A stretch of 64,000 nucleotides of DNA. Source: Nitrosarchaeum sp. (GTDB lineage Archaea; Thermoproteota; Nitrososphaeria; Nitrososphaerales; Nitrosopumilaceae). Location of the stretch: positions 186,001 to 250,000 of the forward strand of contig NZ_JAVYIM010000002.1 in NCBI RefSeq assembly GCF_035968265.1. Reading direction: 5' to 3'. The notes below the pieces were generated by a model that saw only the letters and a list, made by a program, of their open reading frames with translations, was not told where the DNA came from and ran no database searches. Every line of letters starts with the position of its first letter. Position 1 is the first letter of the stretch. Of the stretch, positions 26,858-35,301 are shown piece by piece. The translations under genes and the position numbers were made by a program.

Positions 26858-28033
26858 ATGAAAATGAATCTCGTGGGTTTCCTAGTGTTGTTGTCAATTT
26901 CTCTATTATCCTACGGATTTATTGGAAATGCATATGCTCAAAGTGTAGAATGTGGGGATAATCAAATAGAACAAAATGGTGTTTGTCAGGATATTAATTG
27001 TGGCCCTAATCAAATATGGCAGAATAATGAATGCCAAGATGTTGTAGTAGGTCCAAAAAATAATCTTAACTTAAAGACTGATCTTAACATTTACGGACAA
27101 GGTGGAATCGTAGTAATTAGCGGTCAAATTCAAAACATTGAAAATCTTGGCTCTGGTGATGTCTCCATTATTGTTAGAGCACCAGATAACAATATCGTTA
27201 CAATTGCTCAAGTTCATCCTAATGCCGATGGCTCTTTTCAAACAACTGTAAGAGCTGATGGCCCTCAATTCAAAACACCAGGTGACTACAAAGTTTTTGC
27301 AAATTTTTCTGGATTAAAATCTGAAATTAAATTCGAATTTACTGGAGGAGACGGTGGTATTATCTCAGGTGGTGATAATAACCCAATTACCTGTCCAACA
27401 GGCCAGACATTAGTTAATGGAAAATGTGTTGTTAAAGAAATTACGTGTCCAACAGGCCAGACATTAGTTAATGGAAAATGTGTTGATGACGTACCAGAAC
27501 CAATACAATGTCCTCCTGGTGAAGAATTAATGAATGGAAAATGTATTGTTCCAGAACCAGTAGAAGAAGAACCACCAGTATGTGGTAAAGGAACTGAATT
27601 AGTAAACGGTGTTTGTCAAGTAATTAAAGTCGATGATGGCAAAAAACCAGGTGGCGCATGTTTGATTGCAACTGCAGCATATGGAACTGAATTAGCTCCA
27701 CAAGTACAATTCCTAAGAGAAATTAGAGATAATACTGTAATGAGCACTTCCTCTGGAATGGCCTTTATGAGTGGATTTAACCAAATCTATTATTCATTCT
27801 CACCTACAATTGCTGATCTAGAAAGAGAGCATCCATTGTTCCAAGAAGCAGTACGAGCATTTATCACACCAATGATATCCACTCTCTCAATTATGACACT
27901 AGCTGAAGATGGTTCTGATGCGCAAGTGTTAGGATTGGGAATCTCTGTCATTGCTTTGAACTTAGGAATGTATATTGCAGCACCAACAGTAATTGGGTTC
28001 AAAGTTCGCAAACATTTGAAATCTAGAAAATAG
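26858..28033 (+). CDS. Secreted protein with CxxG repeats and CFI-box-like C-terminus
   Basis: A signal peptide (LVGFLVLLSISLLSYGF, ending NAYAQS) is followed by short Cys motifs of the type C-G-x-N-Q. An Ig-like domain comes next (about residues 65-160), shared with the PEFG proteins of this window. Then come four CPxGxxLxNGKCV repeats, two of them identical in DNA. The C-terminal 120 residues open with ACLIATAAYGTELAPQVQ, close to the bacterial CFI-box-CTERM motif CFIATAAYG, and end in a hydrophobic helix and a basic tail, probably a membrane anchor. The role is unknown. Confidence 0.78.
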   Translation: MKMNLVGFLVLLSISLLSYGFIGNAYAQSVECGDNQIEQNGVCQDINCGPNQIWQNNECQDVVVGPKNNLNLKTDLNIYGQGGIVVISGQIQNIENLGSGDVSIIVRAPDNNIVTIAQVHPNADGSFQTTVRADGPQFKTPGDYKVFANFSGLKSEIKFEFTGGDGGIISGGDNNPITCPTGQTLVNGKCVVKEITCPTGQTLVNGKCVDDVPEPIQCPPGEELMNGKCIVPEPVEEEPPVCGKGTELVNGVCQVIKVDDGKKPGGACLIATAAYGTELAPQVQFLREIRDNTVMSTSSGMAFMSGFNQIYYSFSPTIADLEREHPLFQEAVRAFITPMISTLSIMTLAEDGSDAQVLGLGISVIALNLGMYIAAPTVIGFKVRKHLKSRK

Positions 28034-28139
28034 TCTGAAATTTTTTCATAACTTTTATCTTTAATTCAAAGAAACGATAAAACGTTCTCAATGTTTTTTA
28101 TATGGGAAATCTGACCCATGCTGAGATAGGAGAAGAAGA

Positions 28140-29117
28140 TTGAACAATTATACAATTTTATTCGGTTTTATACTGCTTATCATTTTATCCCCCAATAGCA
28201 TCTTTGCACAATCCTCAGACACTGACGGTGATGGTATTCCAGATTCTTCAGACTCTTGTCCTGCTGATCCTGAAACGGTAAACGGATTTGAAGATTCAGA
28301 TGGTTGCCCAGATGTAGTTCCTCCAACTGACACTGACGGTGATGGTATTCCAGATTCTTCAGACTCTTGTCCTACACAAGCTGAAACTGTTAATGGCTTT
28401 CAAGATTCAGATGGTTGCCCAGATGTAATTCCTCCAAAAGATACTGATAATGATGGAATTGATGATAAGATAGATCAGTGTCCTACACAAGCTGAAACAT
28501 TTAATGGGATTGAAGATACAGATGGTTGCCCAGATGTAACAGCACCAAAAGATACTGATAATGATGGAATTGATGATAAGATAGATCAGTGTCCTACACA
28601 AGCTGAAACATTTAATGGGATTGAAGATACAGATGGTTGCCCAGATGTAGTTACACTTCAAGACTCTGATAAAGATGGAATTATAAATTCTGCAGATCTT
28701 TGTCCGCGTTCTCCTGAAACATTTAACGGATTTGAAGATACAGATGGTTGTCCAGATAATTCACCTGTAATTGATATTGACGGCGATTTGCTCATTGATA
28801 CACTTGATCAATGTCCAACCCAAGCTGAAACTGTTAATGGCTTTCAAGATTTAGATGGTTGCCCCGATGTAGCCCAACCAACTGACACTGACGGTGATGG
28901 TATTCCAGATTCTATTGATTCTTGTCCAACCCAAGCTGAAACTGTTAATGGCTTTCAAGATACAGATGGTTGTCCTGATATCATTCCAACAACTGATTCC
29001 GCACCAATACCTGAATCTAAAGATGATACTTCATTATTACAATGGACTGCTGTAATTGCTTCTGTTATTACTGCTGTAGGTGCAATTGGAGCTGCAAAAT
29101 TAAGAAAATCATCTTAA
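28140..29117 (+). CDS. Thrombospondin type 3 repeat surface protein
   Basis: This is a 325-residue secreted protein. The signal peptide (TILFGFILLIILSPNSIF, cleaved after FAQ) is followed by seven D-x-D-x-D-G-I-x-D calcium-binding repeats, each about 37 residues and closed by a C-P ... DGCPD pair of cysteines. A C-terminal hydrophobic helix (TAVIASVITAVGAIGAA) ends in a basic tail, which anchors it in the membrane. The start is TTG at 28140, preceded by a good Shine-Dalgarno (ggag) and a TATA-like ttttttatatg near 28095. It is likely a Ca-binding stalk or adhesion protein. Confidence 0.85.
   Translation: MNNYTILFGFILLIILSPNSIFAQSSDTDGDGIPDSSDSCPADPETVNGFEDSDGCPDVVPPTDTDGDGIPDSSDSCPTQAETVNGFQDSDGCPDVIPPKDTDNDGIDDKIDQCPTQAETFNGIEDTDGCPDVTAPKDTDNDGIDDKIDQCPTQAETFNGIEDTDGCPDVVTLQDSDKDGIINSADLCPRSPETFNGFEDTDGCPDNSPVIDIDGDLLIDTLDQCPTQAETVNGFQDLDGCPDVAQPTDTDGDGIPDSIDSCPTQAETVNGFQDTDGCPDIIPTTDSAPIPESKDDTSLLQWTAVIASVITAVGAIGAAKLRKSS
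28434..28538 (+). repeat. In-gene direct repeat, copy 1
   Basis: About 105 bp starting ccaaaagatactgataatg are identical to the copy that begins at 28545, exactly 111 nt (37 codons) later. They encode two successive thrombospondin type 3 units. Confidence 0.85.
28545..28649 (+). repeat. In-gene direct repeat, copy 2
   Basis: Second identical copy of the 105-bp coding repeat, in frame with the first. Identity at silent positions shows a recent duplication or gene conversion, whereas the other repeats of the gene have diverged. Confidence 0.85.
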
Positions 29118-29215
29118 TTCCAAATTTGTAATTAAACCAAACATTTAATGCCAAAAATTATTTTTATGATAATAATTGGTTTGCACGCCAACAATCCAGA
29201 AGGAATCATTCAAAA

Positions 29216-29392
29216 ATGGTTCTTTCTGGAATTTTAATGAGGTTTGAATTTTTGTTATCTGAAGAATTACCTAATTTGTCTTTATACACTATTGAAATTG
29301 GACAAATAGCATTTGTTACTGCTGTAATAGTACTATCTATAGCTGTATGTGTTAAAATTATTAAAAATAAAAAAACAAGAAAAAAATCATAA
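29216..29392 (+). CDS. 58-residue single-TM protein
   Basis: ATG at 29216 opens a 58-residue frame with a polar N-terminal half, one membrane helix (GQIAFVTAVIVLSIAVCVKII) and a strongly basic tail KNKKTRKKS. The positive-inside rule puts the tail in the cytosol. Codon use is like the neighbours. No family is recognised. It fills most of the interval 29118-29470; the remaining DNA is AT-rich spacer. Confidence 0.5.
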   Translation: MVLSGILMRFEFLLSEELPNLSLYTIEIGQIAFVTAVIVLSIAVCVKIIKNKKTRKKS

Positions 29393-29470
29393 TAAATTCT
29401 AAAAACCAAAACATTTTTCTATAATTTTCTTAACTATTACTCTAAGTTATTATATTCAAACAAACTCTAG

Positions 29471-29800
29471 ATGTTTATGCATATCGAGTATGAAGAATTT
29501 GATTCCATTGAGGATATTTTCTTGTATATGGCAGCTGCAGCCCCACCAATGAAAAATACCATGCCTATTAATTCGTATAAAGGATTCATCATGGCATTTA
29601 TTCCACTTAGTCCTTCAAGCGGTGATTCATATCTTATGATTTATGCTAAAGGTACTCTTGAATCAGGCATTTATGAATTTGATATCCATTCAAAATCTTT
29701 CAAAAAAGTAAGTGCAATTGAAAGAGCTGATAAAAATTACTTTATTTCTTTAACCCCAAAAAGAAATACTATCGCAGATGAAGCAATTAAAAATCTATAA
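29471..29800 (+). CDS. 109-residue protein of unknown function
   Basis: A soluble protein with an alpha/beta pattern: IEYEEFDSIEDIFLYMAAAAPP, then the strands GFIMAFIPL, SYLMIYAKG and GIYEFDI. There are no Cys residues, signal peptide or membrane segment. I do not recognise the family; it looks like a small ligand-binding or PAS-like unit, which is only a guess. ATG at 29471 is about 80 nt after the small membrane protein, and its stop overlaps the convergent radical SAM gene by 6 nt. Confidence 0.6.
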   Translation: MFMHIEYEEFDSIEDIFLYMAAAAPPMKNTMPINSYKGFIMAFIPLSPSSGDSYLMIYAKGTLESGIYEFDIHSKSFKKVSAIERADKNYFISLTPKRNTIADEAIKNL

Positions 29801-31381
29801 TTTTTTCGTTTGAATCTTTGGAGCCGTAACTGATCTACTTCTGGCATACTTGTCAATAATTTCATCTGGAGTTCTTCCATTGAATAGATCTTTACATAAT
29901 CCTCTTAGATATCTCATTATTGCCCATGTACCTGCTTTTAGAATTCCATACATGAATACTTTCATTGGTGGACCATATGTCTTATTTCTAAGAATGATTG
30001 GAATAATATCGTTAATTACACGAAGATTATTCTCCCAACATTTCCAAAATAATGTAAACTGAGCCTCATTCAAATTTCCAAAATGCATCGAGTTCTTTTC
30101 ACTAAAGTCTTGATAAAGCAATGGAGCAACTAATCCTCTGAAATTCATTTCTCTAAAGTCACTCATCATGTCAATAGTGTATTGTACATCATCTGGTGTT
30201 TCATCTGGCCATCCTATGATAATTGTAGCAGCTGGGAACCAATGATTGTCATTCAAAATTTTTGCTCCTTCTCTTACCACGCTACCCCATTCTTCAGGAG
30301 CAAATGGTCTTGTTTTCACGCCTAGATGTTTTTTTACCATGTTTGGTGCGACTGTCTCAATTCCCAAATTTGTTGCAAGCCATCTACCGGTTTCATCTTG
30401 TTTGTTAATCCTTGAAATTTGTCGCATTAGCTCTGGATCAGCAGCAACTGCTGAGAAGGTCATATGTGTAGTTCCTATAAAATTGGCTCCTAATCCTTTT
30501 AGCCCTTTCCAAAGTTCTGTTATGGCATCTCTATTTGGAATAAAATCTCTATTATCGCATCCGTAAAGTAACATCTCATCAGAATGTAGCCATACTGAAT
30601 CAAATCCGTAATCTAAATTGATCTTTGCTTCATACTGTAATCTTTCTAATGGTAAATCTTTCTTTGATCTTTTATTTACATCGCAAAAATCACATCCTCT
30701 ACCACATCCTCTCATTGCTTCAATGAGTGAGTTTATTGTCGGTCCTTCGATAACTGGAATGTTTTGTATATTTTTTACAAAACAATGCATTAATTCTGGA
30801 GCATCACCTTTTTCTAAATCATGAAATAAATCCAAAGCTAATTCGTCAGCTTCCCCTACAACTACAGTATCTATTCCATGGATTTGCATTCTATCTGATT
30901 TTGCAAGTTCCCATGCACCATTTCCACCAACCACCACATGAAAATCATATTTCTTTTTTAATTGAATAATGTTGGCACACATTTTTTTGAATTTCATAGC
31001 AACATAAGATAATTTTTCTGGTGACATTGTTGTTGTAACTGGTGCCATCCCTAAAGGATCCATTACATTGATTCCTACCACCTTAGTATCTGGCCCAATT
31101 GATTTTTCTAACATCTCTGGATTTGCAATAAAAACTTCATCGCGTTTGTATCCCTGAAGTAATGCACTTTCTACTCGTCTTAATCCAACTTGGGCAACCT
31201 TTGATTCTCCTGTAATTGGATCTGTTTCTACTGGAGGACAGAAAACTTTGTCAAACACCCATTCTGGAAGAACCTCATATGGTCCACAGGCAATAAATCC
31301 ATAAAGAAAATTTCCTCTATAATTTGTCATTAAACTACGATCAGCAGTTAGAACAATTCGTTTTCCAGCCAATATTAACAA
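29795..31381 (-). CDS. B12-binding radical SAM enzyme
   Basis: This 528-residue enzyme has an N-terminal cobalamin-binding-like domain (residues about 20-200, with VVGINVMDPLG and FHVVVGGNGAWEL). The radical SAM core follows: EAMRGCGRGCDFCDVNKR supplies the three Cys ligands of the [4Fe-4S] cluster. The C-terminal third is helical and Trp/Tyr-rich. Such enzymes methylate or join unreactive carbons. Thaumarchaeal homologues of the GDGT ring synthases belong to this broad group, so a lipid role is a possibility, not a finding. The start is TTG at 31381. Confidence 0.85.
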   Translation of the reverse strand: MLILAGKRIVLTADRSLMTNYRGNFLYGFIACGPYEVLPEWVFDKVFCPPVETDPITGESKVAQVGLRRVESALLQGYKRDEVFIANPEMLEKSIGPDTKVVGINVMDPLGMAPVTTTMSPEKLSYVAMKFKKMCANIIQLKKKYDFHVVVGGNGAWELAKSDRMQIHGIDTVVVGEADELALDLFHDLEKGDAPELMHCFVKNIQNIPVIEGPTINSLIEAMRGCGRGCDFCDVNKRSKKDLPLERLQYEAKINLDYGFDSVWLHSDEMLLYGCDNRDFIPNRDAITELWKGLKGLGANFIGTTHMTFSAVAADPELMRQISRINKQDETGRWLATNLGIETVAPNMVKKHLGVKTRPFAPEEWGSVVREGAKILNDNHWFPAATIIIGWPDETPDDVQYTIDMMSDFREMNFRGLVAPLLYQDFSEKNSMHFGNLNEAQFTLFWKCWENNLRVINDIIPIILRNKTYGPPMKVFMYGILKAGTWAIMRYLRGLCKDLFNGRTPDEIIDKYARSRSVTAPKIQTKKL

Positions 31382-31449
31382 GATTCGTTCTAGTATGGTA
31401 TATATGATTTACGAGGTAAATTTGCCAATAACTTTCTATAATTTCTCAA

Positions 31450-32238
31450 TTAATGTTGCTTTATACTGTTTTTTTGTATTGCCTTATTTGCTATATTTGC
31501 AGATATTGCACCAGCAGCAATACCGTTATCTATATTGACTACTGATAATCCTAACGAACAGCTTTGTAACATTGAAGCCAGTGCAGCAATACCTTTTCCA
31601 CCATATCCATATCCTACGGAAGTTGGTATCCCAATTACTGGAATATCTACCATTGATGAAACTAAAGTGGCTAGTGCTCCTTCCATTCCTGCAACTACAA
31701 TTATACAATCTACTTCTTCATTTACCATTTCTTTTAAAATTGGAAATATTCTTTGAATTCCGGCAACCCCGACATCATAGCTTGTAATGCATTTACAATT
31801 CATTGCTTCACACATTAATCTGGCTTCTTCAGCAACTCCTATATCTGATGTTCCCGCTGCCAATATGCCTATTTTTCCACCTTTGAATTCAATTGGTTTT
31901 TTAAAAAGTACTATCGTTGATGAGTTTTTTCCAGTTTTAATTTTTATTTTTATTTTTTTTGCAAATGCTAAAATTTTTGAATAATCTTCTTTATTTATTC
32001 TTGACACTACAACCGAATTAGTTTTCTCTAGTGTTTTTTGAATTATTTTTTTAATCTCGTCTATTTTTTTGCTTTCTGCAAATATTACTTCAGGTATTCC
32101 CTTACGCTTTCTTCTGTTAATGTCTATTTTGGCAATCCCTTCTATTTCCTCAATTGAATATAATGATAATAGTTTTTTTGCTTTATCTAGTGAAATTTTT
32201 CCTTTTTCCAATGATGTTAAAATTTCATGAATTTCCAA
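31450..32238 (-). CDS. larB: Nickel-pincer cofactor biosynthesis protein LarB
   Basis: This 262-residue protein has a helical N-terminal region (KISLDKAKKLLSLYSIEEI) and a C-terminal PurE-like domain with GILAAGTSDIGVAEEAR, YDVGVAGIQRI, VVAGMEGALATLVSS and PVIGIPTSVGYG. In known LarB enzymes this domain carboxylates nicotinic acid adenine dinucleotide and splits the product to start the nickel-pincer nucleotide. It follows malate dehydrogenase by about 33 nt on the same strand, so the two are likely co-transcribed. Confidence 0.92.
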   Translation of the reverse strand: MEIHEILTSLEKGKISLDKAKKLLSLYSIEEIEGIAKIDINRRKRKGIPEVIFAESKKIDEIKKIIQKTLEKTNSVVVSRINKEDYSKILAFAKKIKIKIKTGKNSSTIVLFKKPIEFKGGKIGILAAGTSDIGVAEEARLMCEAMNCKCITSYDVGVAGIQRIFPILKEMVNEEVDCIIVVAGMEGALATLVSSMVDIPVIGIPTSVGYGYGGKGIAALASMLQSCSLGLSVVNIDNGIAAGAISANIANKAIQKNSIKQH

Positions 32239-32271
32239 TAATGTTTCATCTATGTTTGAATAAAAAAATGC

Positions 32272-33186
32272 TTAGATCTGTATGCCTGAAATTGCACTTT
32301 TTACACTTTGTATACCTGCATCAAATGATTGTTTTTCTTCAGCATTTAGGTCAAGTTCAATTATTTTTTCAACACCTTTCTTCCCAATTACTGCAGGAAT
32401 ACCTATTGTAACATCTGAATGACCATATTCTCCATCTAGATATGTTGCAACCGGTATCACTTGCTTTCTATCTCTAACAACAGCTTCAATCATTGCAGAA
32501 ATTGCATTTCCAGGTGCATGTACTGTTGCACCTTTTAACTCAATTACCTTAGCTGCAACCTGTTTTGTGTTTTGTACAATCTCATCTAGTTTCTGTTTTG
32601 GTAGAAATGAAGAAAGTGGAATTCCAGAGACCGATGAGAATCTTGGTAATGGCAACATGTTTTCACCATGCTCTCCAATTACAAGTGCTCTAATGGAATC
32701 ACGTGAATGTCCTGTGGCTTCATGAATAAATTGTCTGAATCTTGATAAATCTAACATTCCACCCATTCCAAAAACTCTGCTTCTATCAAATCCAGATACC
32801 TTGTAAGTAATGTATGCCATTGGATCAAGTGGATTTGTCACAGGAATTATCATGGAGTCATTTGCATGTTTTTTGATATTTTCTACGACGCTTTTTACAA
32901 TGGTTGCATTAATTTTTAAAAGATCCATTCTCGTCATTCCTGGTTTTCTTCCAGATCCTGCCACAACTACTACTATCTTAGAGCCTTTCATATCTTCAAA
33001 ATTGTTTGAACCCTTTACTTCTACATCTATTCCTTGTTCTGATAACATGTGATTGATATCCATTGCCTCGCCTTGTGGTAGCCCCTCTGCAACATCAAGT
33101 AAGAGTATTTGATCATCTAATCGCTTTAATGCTGAAAATAGTGCTGCATCTCCACCAACTTTTCCTGAACCTATTATTGTAATCAT
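32272..33186 (-). CDS. mdh: Malate dehydrogenase
   Basis: This 304-residue LDH/MDH-family enzyme has the Rossmann motif [10 protein letters not shown], an Asp at the end of strand 2 (LLLDVAEG), which favours NAD, and the substrate loop [11 protein letters not shown]. Arg in that loop rather than Gln points to malate/oxaloacetate and not lactate. Other landmarks are [11 protein letters not shown] and the catalytic His in [12 protein letters not shown]. It heads a two-gene operon with larB and is divergent from larC across 92 nt. In this organism it would serve the TCA-type and carbon-fixation reactions. Confidence 0.93.
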   Translation of the reverse strand: MITIIGSGKVGGDAALFSALKRLDDQILLLDVAEGLPQGEAMDINHMLSEQGIDVEVKGSNNFEDMKGSKIVVVVAGSGRKPGMTRMDLLKINATIVKSVVENIKKHANDSMIIPVTNPLDPMAYITYKVSGFDRSRVFGMGGMLDLSRFRQFIHEATGHSRDSIRALVIGEHGENMLPLPRFSSVSGIPLSSFLPKQKLDEIVQNTKQVAAKVIELKGATVHAPGNAISAMIEAVVRDRKQVIPVATYLDGEYGHSDVTIGIPAVIGKKGVEKIIELDLNAEEKQSFDAGIQSVKSAISGIQI

Positions 33187-33248
33187 AAAAGAAGCTGAAA
33201 ATTTTCAATAATTAAATCTAATGAAATTTTTTATCTATTTAGACAGAA

Positions 33249-33256
33249 TTTATATG
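33249..33256 (+). promoter_or_regulatory. TATA box of larC
   Basis: The box tttatatg lies about 26 nt before ATG 33279, which suggests a leaderless larC mRNA. It sits within the 92-bp interval shared with the divergent mdh-larB operon. Confidence 0.5.
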
Positions 33257-33278
33257 CATTTTTGATAATTTTTAATCT

Positions 33279-34511
33279 ATGGTTATTGTTATTGATCCTC
33301 AAATAGCAGGCATATCTGGAGATATGATTCTCTGTTCTTTAGTGGATTTAGGTGCAAATAAATCCAAAATTATCAATGGTCTTAGACAATCTGAAAAATT
33401 TCTTTCAAATTCAACTATCAAACAAATTGATTTTAAAAAAATAGATAAACATGGAATAGAATCTACCGCATTATTTTTAGAAATTGATGAACACGTTCAT
33501 GAAAGAAAAGGTATTGAAATTAAAAAAGCAATTATGGATTCTGCAAATGAGATTGGTCTTTCTGACAAAGCAAAATTTTTTGCAGAATCATGTATTGATA
33601 CATTGATTTTATCTGAATCTAAAATTCATGGACTGCCTGTGGACTCTGTTCATTTTCACGAAGCATCCAGTATTGACACCTTGATAGATATTATTGGAAC
33701 TGCAATAGCTCTGGATGATTTATCTTTGTTTGATGAAGACATTATTTGTATGCCTGTTGCTGTAGGTGGAGGAACTGTGACTTTTTCTCATGGAACTATG
33801 TCAAATCCTGCAAGTGCAATTCTTCAAATCTTGAAAAATTCTAAATTATCAATTCATGGTGGCCAAGTAAAAGATGAATTGACTACTCCTACAGGTGCTA
33901 GTATTCTTGTACATTTGGCAAAAACATCCATGGATTTCTATCCTTCAATGGAAATAATCTCTGTTGGATATGGTGCGGGAAAAAAGGAATTTGATGAATT
34001 TTCTAATGTTTTAAAGATTGTAAAAGGTATTCAAAAAAATAACTTTCAATTGGACTCTGTTAAAATTCTAGAAACTAATGTTGATGATGTCTCTGGAGAA
34101 ATTATGGGAAATTTAATTGAAAAAATTATGAATAAAGGTGCTAGAGATGTCTCCATTTACAATGGTATTACTAAAAAAGGACGACCAACAAATCTCATAT
34201 CTGTCATATGTGATGATTCATCACTTCATGAAATTATGGAACTTTTAGTAATTGAAACTGGAACTCTGGGAATTCGTGTAAGTACTTCAGATCGTTTTAT
34301 TGTTCCAAGGAAAATCCATAATATCAAACTAATTTTTGATAATAATGAATTTTTAGTAAAATACAAAGTTTCATCTTTTAAAGGAAAAAATGATTTTAAA
34401 ATTGAATTTGATGATTTAAAATTGATCTCAAATACCTTAAACAAGTCAATTAAGGAAACAGAATTATTGATTAGAAAAGAGATTATGAAATTAGATGTTA
34501 ATTATGACTAA
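33279..34511 (+). CDS. larC: Nickel-pincer cofactor biosynthesis protein LarC
   Basis: This 410-residue protein inserts nickel into the pincer cofactor. It opens with VIVIDPQIAGISGDMILCSLVDLG, followed by SVHFHEASSIDTLIDIIGTA (a His-rich segment that fits metal handling) and a Gly-rich GGGTVTFSHGTMSNP. The C-terminal half carries LETNVDDVSGEIMGNL and KKGRPTNLISVIC, both LarC hallmarks. The whole protein is one frame, unlike the larC of lactobacilli, which needs a frameshift. It overlaps larE by 8 nt. Confidence 0.92.
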   Translation: MVIVIDPQIAGISGDMILCSLVDLGANKSKIINGLRQSEKFLSNSTIKQIDFKKIDKHGIESTALFLEIDEHVHERKGIEIKKAIMDSANEIGLSDKAKFFAESCIDTLILSESKIHGLPVDSVHFHEASSIDTLIDIIGTAIALDDLSLFDEDIICMPVAVGGGTVTFSHGTMSNPASAILQILKNSKLSIHGGQVKDELTTPTGASILVHLAKTSMDFYPSMEIISVGYGAGKKEFDEFSNVLKIVKGIQKNNFQLDSVKILETNVDDVSGEIMGNLIEKIMNKGARDVSIYNGITKKGRPTNLISVICDDSSLHEIMELLVIETGTLGIRVSTSDRFIVPRKIHNIKLIFDNNEFLVKYKVSSFKGKNDFKIEFDDLKLISNTLNKSIKETELLIRKEIMKLDVNYD

Positions 34512-35301
34512 ACTTGATAATCTTATTGATTGGTTTGGAACAAAGAAAAAGGTAATGATAGCTCTTTCTGGCGGTGTAGACAGTGCACTTGTAGCTTATG
34601 CTGCATTTCAAAAATTAGGTACATCTGCAGTTGCAGTTACTGCAGACTACAAAACCTTGTCAAAAGAAGAACTAGAAACCGCCAAACAAATTTGTTCAGA
34701 GATAGGAATTCGACAAATTCTTTTAGATTATGATGAACTCCAAAATGAAGAATTTGTGAAGAATTCTTCTGATCGTTGTTTTCATTGTAGATTGGAATTA
34801 GGTGATCATTTGGTTAATCTTGCAAAACAACATGGTGTTGAATCAATTGTTGATGGAACTAACTTAGATGATTTAGGTGAATACCGTCCAGGAATTGAAG
34901 CCCTAAAAAGCAATGGCATTAGAAGTCCTTTAGTAGAAACCAATTTTACCAAAAATGAAATTAGGATAACTGCAAAACTTGTAGGATTGTCCGTATATGA
35001 TAAACCATCAAATTCTTGTCTAGCCTCACGAATTCCTTGGGGTCAGAGAGTAACCAATGAAAAATTAACTAGAATTGAATTAGGTGAAACATTTGTTAAA
35101 CAAATTACAAATGTAAGACAAGTTAGGGTGCGAGATCTAAATGGTATTGCAAAAATTGAAGTCGAGAAAGATGAAATATCTCTTCTTCAAGGTGATGCTT
35201 TGGAAGAAATTACTAAAAAATTAATATTGATAGGATTTCAATCCGTTAAAGTAGATCCTGATGGATATAGGCCTGGAAAAATTAATGTGATTGCAGATTG
35301 A
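34504..35301 (+). CDS. larE: ATP-dependent sulfur transferase LarE
   Basis: This 265-residue PP-loop enzyme thiolates the nickel-pincer precursor. ATP-binding motifs are ALSGGVDSALVA (about residue 20) and VDGTNLDDLGEYRPG. The sulfur-site Cys is in NSCLASRIPWG (Cys176 region of the Lactobacillus enzyme). A CFHC pair is also present, so three Cys are available. LarE types with three Cys can hold a [4Fe-4S] cluster and act catalytically instead of losing their own Cys sulfur; that reading is inference. ATG at 34504 is chosen over 34495 because of the short overlap with larC. Confidence 0.92.
   Translation: MTKLDNLIDWFGTKKKVMIALSGGVDSALVAYAAFQKLGTSAVAVTADYKTLSKEELETAKQICSEIGIRQILLDYDELQNEEFVKNSSDRCFHCRLELGDHLVNLAKQHGVESIVDGTNLDDLGEYRPGIEALKSNGIRSPLVETNFTKNEIRITAKLVGLSVYDKPSNSCLASRIPWGQRVTNEKLTRIELGETFVKQITNVRQVRVRDLNGIAKIEVEKDEISLLQGDALEEITKKLILIGFQSVKVDPDGYRPGKINVIAD

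Noticed and set aside
28407-28661. 84-codon minus-strand frame over the repeat protein
   Set aside because: It is the antisense of the duplicated thrombospondin units; its own repeat simply mirrors the coding strand.
28220-28980. Regularly spaced repeats that could suggest a CRISPR array
   Set aside because: The repeats are 111 nt apart, in frame and code for Asp-rich calcium-binding units. No short palindromic repeat with unique spacers exists in the window.
33279-34511. Programmed frameshift in larC
   Set aside because: The whole LarC protein is in one frame, so no frameshift is needed.
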